Shown in pieces: positions 1-7,662 of a stretch of 26,075 nucleotides of DNA (within the stretch, counting starts at the first letter, position 1; each line of letters begins with the position of its first letter). Under the pieces are notes generated by a model that was given only the letters and a program-made list of their open reading frames with translations, was not told the DNA's origin and made no database searches. The stretch is taken from NCBI GenBank assembly GCA_036835325.1, contig DAITMF010000045.1, positions 1 to 26,075 on the forward strand, in the 5' to 3' direction. Source of the stretch: CAMCHP01 sp036835325. GTDB lineage: Bacteria > Bacteroidota > Bacteroidia > Flavobacteriales_D > Sanyastnellaceae. The position numbers were made by a program, and so were the translations under genes.

Positions 1-1263
1 GGTGGTAGCCGTGCCACATGCGTCGCTGGTGTTGTAGTGCACAAAGTGGGTGCCCGAAGTGGTAGCAGTCCAAGTCAAAGGTGCGTTACCCGTTGCAACA
101 ACAGGACCTGATGAAGTACCTGAACGAACGGTAATCCACCCGTTCGATGAGCCACCGATTTGGTAGTCAGATACGTAGGTATTTCCGGCTACTACAGCGT
201 TGACGGTGTTGTATTCGGTTTGGAACTGATTGGTTGCGATGGTCAACGGAACGTTGGTGGCAGGTGCAGTTACCGTAATAAACGGTGAAGTGTTGGTACA
301 TTCACCAACTGCAGGGGGAACTACTTCATTGATGCTGTAAGTACCAGGACATGGGCTGTTTGGCGAAGGGAAGGTATCGAAGAGGATGAAGTACTCAACA
401 CCACCTGTCAATGACACGGTCAATGACTTCGATGAAGCAGGGTTCTGGATTTGACCCACACAAGCGCCAGTCAACGGACAAGCATCGTACACCATGATAC
501 CGGTCCAAGTTTGACCTGCAATTGAGATTTGGTAGGCACCGGTAGTTGCCGGAGTGAACGAGTACAACGCCTCTTGACCACCGTAGTAGCTGGTAGAACC
601 ACATACGTTGGCAACGTTAGCCGAAGTAAAATCGTTGGAACCGTCGCAGTTGATGGTTGCACCAACCACCGGCAGTGCGCCAACTACGTTGGGTGCATCA
701 CAAGGACCAGCTACCGGACCGCCGTTGAAGGTCAAAGTCCAAGAGCTGCCTGCTGTCGACCACCGGTTGTCCCATTGAATGTACACAGTTTGGTCTGAAG
801 CCACAGGAACATTGTTCACTGAAGAGGCATAGCCGTCGAGTTCACAGGCAGTGTCACCGTCATCGTCGTCGTTGGCGATGCACGAAAGCGAACCACAAGT
901 ACCGCTAAATACCGACAAACGGGTATCTTCTCCACCACATGCCTTTACATTGATGCTTCCTGCGGATGGTGCAGTGAACGAGTACCAACGAGCAGCTGTT
1001 GCACCGGTGTAGCAACCGGTTGCAAATCCTGTAGTACCCACGAAGGCGTCGTAGGTGTAGGTGCCGGCACCCACAGCAGAAGCAGAAGCGCAATCAACAC
1101 CACCGCCTTGCGCGTACGCTTCACTCGGCGCCGAGAAGGCAAGCACCACTCCGGTCAAGGCGGCCAACAGGCCACCGACGAAGCGGCGTAGGGTTAAGGG
1201 GTTGCCGTGCGAACCACGGCGGTCAGACGTTGCCGCCTGACGGGAGATTGTAAAATGGTTCAT
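1..1263 (-). CDS. Large secreted beta-sandwich protein, C-terminus beyond window
   Basis: An open minus-strand frame of 421 codons runs from ATG at 1263 to the window edge without a stop. It begins with a long basic n-region, then a hydrophobic segment (VGGLLAALTGVVLAFSAPS) and a likely signal peptidase site after SEAYAQ. The mature part shows two or three similar beta-rich domains of about 100-130 residues. Their motifs (ARWYSFTAP, YIQWDN, EALYSFTPATTGAY, YFILFDTF) resemble PPC (bacterial pre-peptidase C-terminal) domains. A third domain near residues 350-421 resembles an Ig-like or CARDB-type fold. Such repeats are typical of Bacteroidota surface proteins exported by T9SS. The C-terminal sorting domain, if present, lies outside the window. 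A good promoter candidate sits just upstream. The function is unknown; adhesion or matrix binding is only a guess. Existence is certain, the domain naming less so. Confidence 0.85.
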   Translation of the reverse strand, partial: MNHFTISRQAATSDRRGSHGNPLTLRRFVGGLLAALTGVVLAFSAPSEAYAQGGGVDCASASAVGAGTYTYDAFVGTTGFATGCYTGATAARWYSFTAPSAGSINVKACGGEDTRLSVFSGTCGSLSCIANDDDDGDTACELDGYASSVNNVPVASDQTVYIQWDNRWSTAGSSWTLTFNGGPVAGPCDAPNVVGALPVVGATINCDGSNDFTSANVANVCGSTSYYGGQEALYSFTPATTGAYQISIAGQTWTGIMVYDACPLTGACVGQIQNPASSKSLTVSLTGGVEYFILFDTFPSPNSPCPGTYSINEVVPPAVGECTNTSPFITVTAPATNVPLTIATNQFQTEYNTVNAVVAGNTYVSDYQIGGSSNGWITVRSGTSSGPVVATGNAPLTWTATTSGTHFVHYNTSDACGTATT

Positions 1264-1288
1264 AGTAAAAAAATTATTTCAGTTACTT

Positions 1289-1323
1289 CAAAGTTAAGAA
1301 TAAGCATTGGAAAAAGGTTACAA
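1289..1323 (-). promoter_or_regulatory. Bacteroidota-type promoter of the truncated secreted protein
   Basis: Read on the minus strand, TAACTTTG (1296-1289) is a perfect match to the Bacteroidota -7 consensus TAnnTTTG. A TTG (1323-1321) lies 24 bp upstream as a possible -33 element, one base beyond the usual spacing. The expected start site near 1284 gives a leader of about 20 nt before the ATG at 1263. Confidence 0.55.
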
Positions 1324-1368
1324 GGTTTCGACGAAATGATGAAAATCAATTTAATGTTACCCCTTCCA

Positions 1369-1403
1369 AGTGAACGATAGCACCTGTAAATGCACGGTTT
1401 ACC
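1369..1403. repeat. 35-bp interrupted palindrome, copy 1
   Basis: AGTGAAC, 21 nt, then GTTTACC. The right half-site matches the other copies exactly. The left half-site differs from GGTGAAC (the copy at 25853) at its first base. It lies 46 bp upstream of the -33 element of the leftmost gene. Confidence 0.55.
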
Positions 1404-1557
1404 GAAGTTTCCGATGGGCGGTAAATATTTGTCGACGAAGCGGATTTTTGGCTCTACGAACCCGCTTAGGCGGTCGTACACTGCTCATTTCTTGAAGTTT
1501 GAGGCGTCGAGGGCACATAGGTCGCCTGCGTTTTGCCCCAAACGCCGCTCATCCACC

Positions 1558-1589
1558 AAAAAAAAAAAAATGCGCCCGAAATGACGCAT
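1558..1589 (-). terminator. Intrinsic terminator after the cytochrome-like gene
   Basis: Read on the minus strand, a 7-bp stem (ATGCGTC/GGCGCAT, one G-T pair) with a 6-nt loop is followed by 13 T. It lies about 65 bp past the stop of the cytochrome-like gene and closes that transcription unit. Confidence 0.75.
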
Positions 1590-1653
1590 AAAGTTGCTTA
1601 GTGCACAGGTATGTGTTTACCCAACCTGCGGCGATGCCAAGGCAACAACCTTG

Positions 1654-2019
1654 TCAATTCGCGCCGGCGTCGACCCAAGCCTGCAGCACAGCGATGTCGC
1701 AATCGGGCAGCGACGATGAAGGGGGCATTTGGCTCACGCCGTTGCGGCCGTACACGGCGTCGAGCAACTGGCCGTTGTTGGCCTGCGCTTGCACCTGAGC
1801 TTTTGTAGCGAGCGATACGCCGCCGTTTTGCACGTTGCTGTTGTGGCATCCGCGGCAGCTGGTGGCAATGATTTGGTCAACGCGGGTTTCGTAACTCACG
1901 TCAGTCAAGTCGCAATCGGCCGGCGGCACAATGGGGTTGTCTTCGTTTTCACGGGTGCAGGCGCTTACGATCAACGCCAATCCGAAAACAAAAAAAGAGG
2001 TGCGAAAACGGTGCATCAT
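1654..2019 (-). CDS. Small c-type cytochrome-like lipoprotein
   Basis: This 121-residue protein starts with a short basic stretch, a hydrophobic segment (FFVFGLALIVSAC) and a lipobox whose Cys21 would be lipidated, so it should be a periplasm-facing lipoprotein. One heme-attachment motif CRGCH follows at about residues 55-59. QMPP near residue 98 could supply the distal Met ligand, and the C-terminus LQAWVDAGA is typical of single-heme c-type domains in Bacteroidota membrane proteins. A role in periplasmic electron transfer is inferred. ATG codons at 2019 and 2016 are both possible starts. It has its own terminator and is separated from pyrF by 66 bp containing a copy of the 35-bp palindrome, so it may be transcribed separately. 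No partner oxidoreductase is visible nearby. Confidence 0.85.
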   Translation of the reverse strand: MMHRFRTSFFVFGLALIVSACTRENEDNPIVPPADCDLTDVSYETRVDQIIATSCRGCHNSNVQNGGVSLATKAQVQAQANNGQLLDAVYGRNGVSQMPPSSSLPDCDIAVLQAWVDAGAN

Positions 2020-2029
2020 CGCAGATTTT

Positions 2030-2064
2030 GGTAAACAACCTGTAAAGTGTACAAAAAGTTTACC
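2030..2064. repeat. 35-bp interrupted palindrome, copy 2
   Basis: GGTAAAC, 21 nt, GTTTACC: both half-sites are perfect. It fills most of the 66-bp gap between pyrF and the cytochrome-like gene and ends 10 bp before the latter's first ATG, a position where a bound protein or an RNA hairpin could affect expression. Confidence 0.7.
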
Positions 2065-2085
2065 ATTGCTGTGCGTTTCACGCGA

Positions 2086-2913
2086 TCAACGCAACGCATT
2101 CAAATGCGTGGCCATTTCATGGGCCAATTCGTTCGCGGCGGCAGCGCTGCGCGCAAGGTGATCGTCGCCGGTTGACGCATACAAAATGCCGCGCGATGAG
2201 TTTACCAGCAAGCCGCAACCGCCTCCGTGTTCGGGTGCGATGAAGCCTGAGCGGCTCACTTCGCCGAGGTCGCCGCCTTGTGCGCCCACGCCGGGCACCA
2301 AGAAAAAATTGTCGGGTGCGAGTGCGCGCACGTGTGCGAGGTCATCGCTGCGGGTGGCGCCCACCACAAACATCAGCTGTTCGGCGCTTCCCCACTCGCG
2401 GCATTTTGCGATCACGCGTTCGTACAGCGGCGGTGTGCCGTGGTACTGAAAGTCGCGGGCTCCGCCGTTCGAGGTCAATGCCAATACAATGGTAAACTTA
2501 TTGGTGTACGCCAAAAAAGGTGCAACCGAGTCTTCGCCCATGTACGGCGCCACCGTTACGGCGTCGGCGTTCAGGTCTTCGAAGAGGGCGCGTGCATAGG
2601 CCTCGGCAGTGTTGCCAATGTCGCCGCGCTTGGCGTCGGCAATCACCAAACACTCGTTGGGGATGGCGGCAATGGTTTGCTTGAGCACGTCCCATCCATC
2701 CGAACCCAGTTCTTCGTAAAACGCGAGGTTGGGTTTGTAGGCTACGGCGTAGCGGTGGGTGGCTTCAATGATGGCTTTGTTGAAGGCGAGCACGCCTTCG
2801 GCGTCGCGGCTGTAGCCGATGGGCAGTTTATCAACAACGGTATCGAGGCCCACGCAGAGGTACGATTGTTTGCGTTGAATCTCGGCCACGAGGGCGCTGC
2901 GGGTGAGGGTCAT
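2086..2913 (-). CDS. pyrF: Orotidine 5'-phosphate decarboxylase
   Basis: The product (275 residues) decarboxylates OMP to UMP, the last step of de novo pyrimidine synthesis, in the cytoplasm. The signature DAKRGDIGNTA lies at residues 93-103 and contains the catalytic Asp-Lys-Asp set. The N-terminal CVGLDT, central YKPNLAFYE, and C-terminal LVPGVGAQGGD and LVNSSRGILYA match the longer type 2 PyrF family (about 270-280 residues) found in Bacteroidota and actinobacteria. Its ATG overlaps the prfA stop in an ATGA, so translation is probably coupled to prfA. It is the last gene of the purM-prfA-pyrF operon. Length and motifs are complete. Confidence 0.97.
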   Translation of the reverse strand: MTLTRSALVAEIQRKQSYLCVGLDTVVDKLPIGYSRDAEGVLAFNKAIIEATHRYAVAYKPNLAFYEELGSDGWDVLKQTIAAIPNECLVIADAKRGDIGNTAEAYARALFEDLNADAVTVAPYMGEDSVAPFLAYTNKFTIVLALTSNGGARDFQYHGTPPLYERVIAKCREWGSAEQLMFVVGATRSDDLAHVRALAPDNFFLVPGVGAQGGDLGEVSRSGFIAPEHGGGCGLLVNSSRGILYASTGDDHLARSAAAANELAHEMATHLNALR

Positions 2914-3995
2914 GCGTTTCCGGCTTTGAGTTTTTCCATGTTTTCGGCCATTCGCAGCGGACCGATGATGTCATCGAGTTGGCCGTCGAGCACGGTTTGC
3001 AGGTTGTAGAGTGTGAGGTTGATGCGGTGATCGGTGACGCGGCCTTGGGGGAAGTTGTAGGTGCGTATTTTGGCCGATCGGTCACCGGTGCTCACGAGTG
3101 TTTTGCGTTCGGCGGCGCGCACGCTGTCGAGGCGGGCCTGTTCAATTTCGTAGAGCCGTGTGCGCAAAACGGTGAGGGCTTTCTCGTAGTTTTTGTGCTG
3201 CGAGCGTCCGTCTTGGCATTCAACCACCACCCCCGTGGGGATGTGCGTGAGGCGAATGGCCGATTCGGTTTTGTTGACGTGCTGCCCTCCTGCTCCGCTT
3301 GAGCGGAAGGTGTCGCGCCGCACATCGGCCATGTTGAGGTCAACGTCGACCTCATCGGCTTCGGGCAGCACGGCCACGGTGGCGGCGCTGGTGTGAATGC
3401 GGCCCTGCGATTCGGTAGCGGGCACGCGCTGCACGCGGTGCACGCCGCTTTCGTATTTTAAGGTGCCGTACACTTCTTCGCCCGATACGCTGAACACAAT
3501 TTCTTTGAATCCGCCTGCGGTGCCTTCGTTGACGTTGGCCACTTCGTAGGTCCAGCCGCGGTCTTCGAGGTAGCGGGTGTACATGCGGTAGAGGTCGCCG
3601 GCGAAGAGGCTGGCTTCGTCGCCTCCGGTTCCTGCGCGAATTTCAACGATAACATCGCGGGTGTCGTTGGGGTCTTTTGGCACGAGGGCCATGCGCACGG
3701 CTTCGCGCTGTTGTTCTTCACGCGCTTCGAGTTCTGCGAGTTCTTCGCGGGCCATTTCGCGCATTTCGGGGTCGCTTTCGTCGCGCAGCAGCTCTTTGGT
3801 TGATGCGATTGAGGTGGCGGTTAGGCGGTAATCGGTGGTGAGTTGAATGATGTTGCCCAATTCTTTGTACTCGCGCATGAGCACGGGGTAGCGTTTGCCG
3901 TCGGCAATGACGCCGGGGTCGGTGATGAGCAGGCTCACTTCGCGGTAGCGGTCTTCAAGCGCACCGATGCGGCTCCACAGCTGTTCGAGGTTCAT
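2910..3995 (-). CDS. prfA: Peptide chain release factor 1
   Basis: This 361-residue protein is a full-length class I release factor that recognises UAA and UAG stop codons and triggers peptide release. The codon-recognition tripeptide PAT is at residues 192-194 (in VQRVPATESQGRIHTSA), which marks RF1 rather than RF2. The catalytic GGQ is at residues 236-238 in SSGAGGQHVNKTESA; its glutamine is normally methylated by PrmC. The N-terminal domain is helical and charged, as usual. Both ends overlap neighbours by 4 bp (ATGA): purM upstream and pyrF downstream. This links a translation factor with nucleotide synthesis genes, an arrangement I recall from other Bacteroidota. No frameshift or missing motif is seen. 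Confidence 0.98.
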   Translation of the reverse strand: MNLEQLWSRIGALEDRYREVSLLITDPGVIADGKRYPVLMREYKELGNIIQLTTDYRLTATSIASTKELLRDESDPEMREMAREELAELEAREEQQREAVRMALVPKDPNDTRDVIVEIRAGTGGDEASLFAGDLYRMYTRYLEDRGWTYEVANVNEGTAGGFKEIVFSVSGEEVYGTLKYESGVHRVQRVPATESQGRIHTSAATVAVLPEADEVDVDLNMADVRRDTFRSSGAGGQHVNKTESAIRLTHIPTGVVVECQDGRSQHKNYEKALTVLRTRLYEIEQARLDSVRAAERKTLVSTGDRSAKIRTYNFPQGRVTDHRINLTLYNLQTVLDGQLDDIIGPLRMAENMEKLKAGNA

Positions 3996-5167
3996 GCGCG
4001 GTCGTATTCGAAGTGTCCAAATTCGGTGTGGAGGGTCACGCGGGGCGTTTCAGCATCTTCAACGCGGCCAATGATTTGGGCCTCCACGCCGTGGGCTTGG
4101 GCAATGGCAATGAGCTCATCCGCTGCGGCGGCATCCAGATACAGCTCCATGCGGTGGCCCATGTTGAACACCTTGTACATCTCCTTCCAGTCGGTGCCCG
4201 ATTCTTCCTGAATCATTTTAAAGAGGGGCGGGCAGTCAAACAGCGCGTCTTTGATCACGTGGTAGCGGTCAATGAAGTGCAGCACTTTGGTTTGCGCGCC
4301 GCCTGAGCAGTGCACGATGCCGTGAATGTGGGGGCGAATTTTTTGTATCGCTTCGCGGATGACCGGGGCGTAGGTACGCGTGGGCGACAGCACCAGCTTG
4401 CCCGCATCGAGGGGTGTGCCTTCGACGGCATCGGTGAGTCGGCGGCTGCCCGTGTAAACCAAATGGGCCGGCACATCGGGGTCAAACGATTCGGGGTAAC
4501 GGATGGCGAGTTCGTTGGAGAACACGTCGTGCCGCGCCGATGTGAGTCCGTTGCTGCCCATACCGCCGTTGTAGGCGGGTTCGTAATTGGCTTTTCCGAA
4601 GGATGCCAGGCCGACGATCACATTTCCCGGACGGATGTTGGCGTTGTCGATGACCTCATCGCGGCGCATGCGGCAAACAACGGTAGAGTCAACAATGATG
4701 GTGCGCACGAGGTCGCCCACATCGGCGGTTTCGCCACCGGTAAGTTCGATGCCGATGCCTTGGCTTCGCAGTTCGGCGAGGAGTTCTTCGGTGCCGTTGA
4801 TGATGGCGCTGATGACTTCGCCGGGGATGCGGTTTTTGTTTCGCCCGATGGTTGACGACACCAGGATGTTGTTTGTGGCGCCGACGCAGAGCAGGTCATC
4901 GAGGTTCATGACGAGTGCGTCTTGGGCGATGCCCTTCCACACCGAGAGGTCGCCGGTTTCGCGCCAATAGAGGTAGGCGAGCGACGATTTGGTGCCTGCG
5001 CCATCGGCGTGCATCACGATGCAGTGGTCGGGGCTTCCGGTGAGGGTATCGGGCACGATTTTGCAAAAGGCTTTTGGGAAAAGCCCCTTGTCGAGGTGTT
5101 TGATGGCGGCGTGGACGTCTTCCTTGGAGGCTGAAACGCCGCGTTGTTGGTAACGTGAGTCACTCAT
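3992..5167 (-). CDS. purM: Phosphoribosylformylglycinamidine cyclo-ligase (AIR synthase), Bacteroidota type
   Basis: PurM closes the imidazole ring of FGAM to give AIR with ATP use, the fifth step of purine synthesis. With start at 5167 the protein has 391 residues and begins MSDSRYQQRGVSASKEDVH, as in Bacteroidota homologues. The open frame extends further upstream to 5374, but that extension runs back through the hairpin and the end of the preceding gene, so it is rejected. HADGAGTKSS (about 53-62), TGGETADVGDLVRT and GMGSNGLTSARHD are the nucleotide- and substrate-binding motifs of the PurM/PurL fold. The family form is about 40 residues longer than E. coli PurM. The stop overlaps the prfA start. 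A terminator-like hairpin ends only about 10 nt upstream of the ATG. Confidence 0.93.
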   Translation of the reverse strand: MSDSRYQQRGVSASKEDVHAAIKHLDKGLFPKAFCKIVPDTLTGSPDHCIVMHADGAGTKSSLAYLYWRETGDLSVWKGIAQDALVMNLDDLLCVGATNNILVSSTIGRNKNRIPGEVISAIINGTEELLAELRSQGIGIELTGGETADVGDLVRTIIVDSTVVCRMRRDEVIDNANIRPGNVIVGLASFGKANYEPAYNGGMGSNGLTSARHDVFSNELAIRYPESFDPDVPAHLVYTGSRRLTDAVEGTPLDAGKLVLSPTRTYAPVIREAIQKIRPHIHGIVHCSGGAQTKVLHFIDRYHVIKDALFDCPPLFKMIQEESGTDWKEMYKVFNMGHRMELYLDAAAADELIAIAQAHGVEAQIIGRVEDAETPRVTLHTEFGHFEYDRA

Positions 5168-5204
5168 AAAAACGGAGCGGGGCGATTGGTTAGAATCGCC
5201 CCGC
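5168..5204 (-). terminator. Hairpin and T-run abutting the purM start codon
   Basis: On the minus strand a perfect 11-bp stem (GCGGGGCGATT with AATCGCCCCGC) encloses a 6-nt loop, then TCCG and five T run directly into the purM ATG. It lies 36 bp after the stop of the PorE-like gene and has the form of an intrinsic terminator. Its placement also allows attenuation of purM. Confidence 0.75.
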
Positions 5205-5240
5205 AAGTTACTTCTTAATTGGGAAATGGTTAACGCTTCG

Positions 5241-7244
5241 TCACTCTTTCGGGACGTAATCGTAGCGCAAGATTTGGAACACCGTTCGGCGGTTTTTCTG
5301 GTGAGCGGCTTCCTTTTCTTCTTCGGTGGCCATAGCGTTGATTTGGGCGTCGCTGATTTTGGGTTGCGATTCACCCAAACCTTTCGCCACGAGGCGATCG
5401 GGCGAGATGCCTTTGTTCATGAGGTAGTTCACGCAGGTTTCAGCACGGCGTTGGCTCAAGAGCAGGTTGTCTTTGTCGCTACCGCGGGTATCGGTGTGTG
5501 CGTCAAGCTCAACAACGAAGTTGGGGTTGCGCTGCATGATGTCAAGCAGGTAGTTGAGCGAGTCGGCTGAGTTGACTTCTTCGTTGATGAGGAGCTCCCA
5601 CTTGTTGAAGGGGTAAAGTACGAGTGGAAGGTCGTATTCAACACCGAGCTTCACTTCTTTGAGGAAGTATTCACGGGCGAAGGTGGTTGACTCAGAGAGG
5701 TTGAGTGTTGAGAACTGGTCACCGGTGCCGATGTAGCCATCGAGCGACACGTCGATCGAGTACGATGATTCAGCTACGATTTCACCTTCGGTGAGTGACA
5801 CGCCGCCGTTGGCATCGGTGGTGAGCTGGTAGCTACCGCCGTCAGTGCCCTGCACGGTGATTTTGGCATTTGCGAGTGGTGTAGCGGTATCGTAGTTGTA
5901 CACTGTAGCCATGTACTTGTACTCAAGCGGAGGCATTTTGAACTCGTAGATATCGTCTTTGCCTTTACCACCTGGGCGGTTTGAGGTGAGGAAGCCTTGG
6001 TCTTTTTCACCTTCAAAGATGATGCCGAAATCGTCAGACGGGCTATTGAGCGGTGCGGGCAGGGTGCGCACATCGCCAAAGCTCATTTCGCCGGTTGATT
6101 CGCAGTAGAAGATGTCGAGACCACAGGTGCTGCCGTGACCAGTTGACGAGAAGTAGAGTGTACCGTTTGCGCGGACGAATGGGAACATTTCGTCGCCGTT
6201 GGTATTGATTTTCGGGCCGAGGTTTTTGGGTTTTGACCAGCTATCGGCTTTGGCATCGTACTGTACGTAGTAGAGGTCTTTGCCGCCGTAGCCGCCGGGC
6301 ATATCGGAGGTGAAAATCATGAACCTGTCATCGGGCGTAAGGGTTGGGTGGCCCACTTGCGACGAGTCGTCGACCATGCGGTCGATGAGGTTCATAGGTT
6401 CTGACGGACCGAAGTCTTTACCTGAGCGGCGGGCGTAGTACACATCGCACGCGAAGTTTGATTTGCCTTCGTACACACAGCGTGTGAAGTACATGGTTTG
6501 GAACTTGCTATCGAAGCATGCGCCACCTTCGCTTGAGGTGGTATTTACGGTGTTGTTAACCGGCACGGGGGTTGACCATTTGCCTTTGCGGTCGCGCTCG
6601 GCCTTGAACAAGTCCATAAACGGTTCACCGGTAATGGGGTCTTCGCCGCTACCGGCAGAAGATGGACGTGACGACGAGAAGAGGATTTCATCGCCTTTGC
6701 GCGATGACCAGAGGGGCGCGTAGTCAAACTGAGCGCTGTTGAGGGCGGCCACTTGTTCGAGCACGTAGCGTGAAGGCGGCTCATCGAGGCGGATAGCCGC
6801 TGCTTCGACTTCTTTAATTCGGTTGGCTGCTATTGAGGCGTCGCCGCCTTTTTCTTTGTACTCATTGAGTTTTGCGATGGCATCAGTGAATTTGTTTTGG
6901 GCCATGAGCACTTCAGCGTAGCGCAAGAACACATCGGGGTTTTCTTTGTAGTAGCGGAACCCGATGGATTTGTTGTAGTATTCCTCGGCACCTGCTGGGT
7001 CGAGCATGAGGCGGTAGCATTCTGCTATCTTGAACATCACGATTCCTTTTTCTTCGAGCCCTTTCAAGCGCGCATAGGCAGAGAGGTACTCTTTTGCTGC
7101 TTGCGAGTAGGCGCCCATTTCGTACGACCGGTCAGCGTCGACGGTGAACTTCGATTGGCCGAAGCTTGCAGTGGCTCCGAGGAAGAGGGTAAGCAGCAGG
7201 AAGATCCGTGAGGCAGTCGCTAAGGTGTTGGTCTTTTGCATCAT
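5241..7244 (-). CDS. PorE-like TPR / PD40 propeller / CRD / OmpA protein
   Basis: The 667-residue protein has a signal peptide (IFLLLTLFLGATASFGQ), TPR-like helices at about residues 30-150 (YSQAAKEYLSAYARL, AEEYYNKSIGF), and PD40/WD40-like propeller blades at about 165-440 (APLWSSRKGDEILFSSSR, HPTLTPDDRFMIFTSD, FPFVRANGTLYFSS). A carboxypeptidase-regulatory-like beta domain lies at about 445-530. The C-terminal OmpA domain at about 545-660 carries ELDAHTDTRGSDKDNLLLSQRRAETC, the peptidoglycan-binding signature. This exact order is that of PorE, a periplasmic T9SS component that ties the machine to peptidoglycan. Paralogues with the same architecture are common, and no lipobox Cys is visible although PorE is a lipoprotein, so orthology is unproven. 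A terminator-like hairpin follows. A T9SS cargo gene is transcribed divergently next door. Confidence 0.85.
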   Translation of the reverse strand: MMQKTNTLATASRIFLLLTLFLGATASFGQSKFTVDADRSYEMGAYSQAAKEYLSAYARLKGLEEKGIVMFKIAECYRLMLDPAGAEEYYNKSIGFRYYKENPDVFLRYAEVLMAQNKFTDAIAKLNEYKEKGGDASIAANRIKEVEAAAIRLDEPPSRYVLEQVAALNSAQFDYAPLWSSRKGDEILFSSSRPSSAGSGEDPITGEPFMDLFKAERDRKGKWSTPVPVNNTVNTTSSEGGACFDSKFQTMYFTRCVYEGKSNFACDVYYARRSGKDFGPSEPMNLIDRMVDDSSQVGHPTLTPDDRFMIFTSDMPGGYGGKDLYYVQYDAKADSWSKPKNLGPKINTNGDEMFPFVRANGTLYFSSTGHGSTCGLDIFYCESTGEMSFGDVRTLPAPLNSPSDDFGIIFEGEKDQGFLTSNRPGGKGKDDIYEFKMPPLEYKYMATVYNYDTATPLANAKITVQGTDGGSYQLTTDANGGVSLTEGEIVAESSYSIDVSLDGYIGTGDQFSTLNLSESTTFAREYFLKEVKLGVEYDLPLVLYPFNKWELLINEEVNSADSLNYLLDIMQRNPNFVVELDAHTDTRGSDKDNLLLSQRRAETCVNYLMNKGISPDRLVAKGLGESQPKISDAQINAMATEEEKEAAHQKNRRTVFQILRYDYVPKE

Positions 7245-7261
7245 TTTCCAATTACAGGAGG

Positions 7262-7293
7262 CGAAAATAAAGAATTCTTCACAAGATTAACAA
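7262..7293 (-). promoter_or_regulatory. Possible promoter of the PorE-like gene
   Basis: On the minus strand TATTTTCG (7269-7262) matches TAnnTTTG with one mismatch, and TTG (7293-7291) lies 21 bp upstream, the expected spacing. The leader would be about 14 nt. Confidence 0.4.
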
Positions 7294-7487
7294 GCGCGGC
7301 AAATTCGCTGCACGCGCAACACAGGATCTCGATTTGGGCGGAAAGCTACGAAGAGCACGTTAAGAAAGCAAATAACGCAGTGCACTTTGGTGCAACACGC
7401 GCGGCAAACGTCGGCGAAGTGTTGCCTGTGGTTGTGCGGGTTCAGGGCACTTTGCAGCGGGGTAAAACGCGCGATGCGGCGGCCATT

Positions 7488-7522
7488 TGTAAACCATTTG
7501 CTTCTTCTCAAAACGGTTTACC
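7488..7522. repeat. 35-bp interrupted palindrome, copy 3
   Basis: TGTAAAC, 21 nt, GTTTACC. The left half-site has one mismatch to GGTAAAC; the right one is perfect. The right half-site sits in a small palindrome of its own (CGGTTTACCG). Confidence 0.55.
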
Positions 7523-7532
7523 GGTTCTTTTT

Positions 7533-7549
7533 TCGCTGCGCGGATGAGC
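7533..7549 (+). repeat. 17-bp intergenic repeat, copy 1
   Basis: TCGCTGCGCGGATGAGC occurs here and again, identical and in the same orientation, at 25826-25842. In both places it is preceded by a T-rich stretch and followed within 10-26 bp by a copy of the 35-bp palindrome. A chance 17-base match of this kind between two gene-free stretches is unlikely. Confidence 0.6.
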
Positions 7550-7575
7550 GGCTTGCTGCGATGAAACACAGGTGC

Positions 7576-7610
7576 GGTAAACTTTTCATGTCTACTGACA
7601 AACGTTTACC
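7576..7610. repeat. 35-bp interrupted palindrome, copy 4
   Basis: GGTAAAC, 21 nt, GTTTACC, both half-sites perfect and extended by one more complementary pair on the outside (CGGTAAAC/GTTTACCG). It is 88 bp from copy 3. Confidence 0.7.
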
Positions 7611-7662
7611 GAAGGCGGCGGGGCCGGCGCTTCACGATTTCATGATGAAGATGACCTTTTGA

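Larger units (their letters stand above)
1264..1653. other. Gene-free stretch upstream of the truncated secreted protein
   Basis: I see no convincing gene in this 390-bp stretch. It holds the promoter of the leftmost gene (1289-1323), a copy of the 35-bp interrupted palindrome (1369-1403), and the terminator of the cytochrome-like gene (1558-1589). Short open frames here have no family features. Confidence 0.6.

Noticed and set aside
1601..2161. Several overlapping plus-strand frames opposite the cytochrome-like gene
   Set aside because: They show no family motif and are shadows of the minus-strand gene with its lipobox and heme motif.
2200..2206. Single GTTTACC inside pyrF as a further palindrome copy
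   Set aside because: The base pattern 28 bp upstream does not match GGTRAAC; other in-gene occurrences I noticed also lack a partner.
5168..5374. Upstream extension of purM
   Set aside because: It runs through the hairpin and back into the PorE-like gene; homologues begin with MSDSRY-type sequence at 5167.
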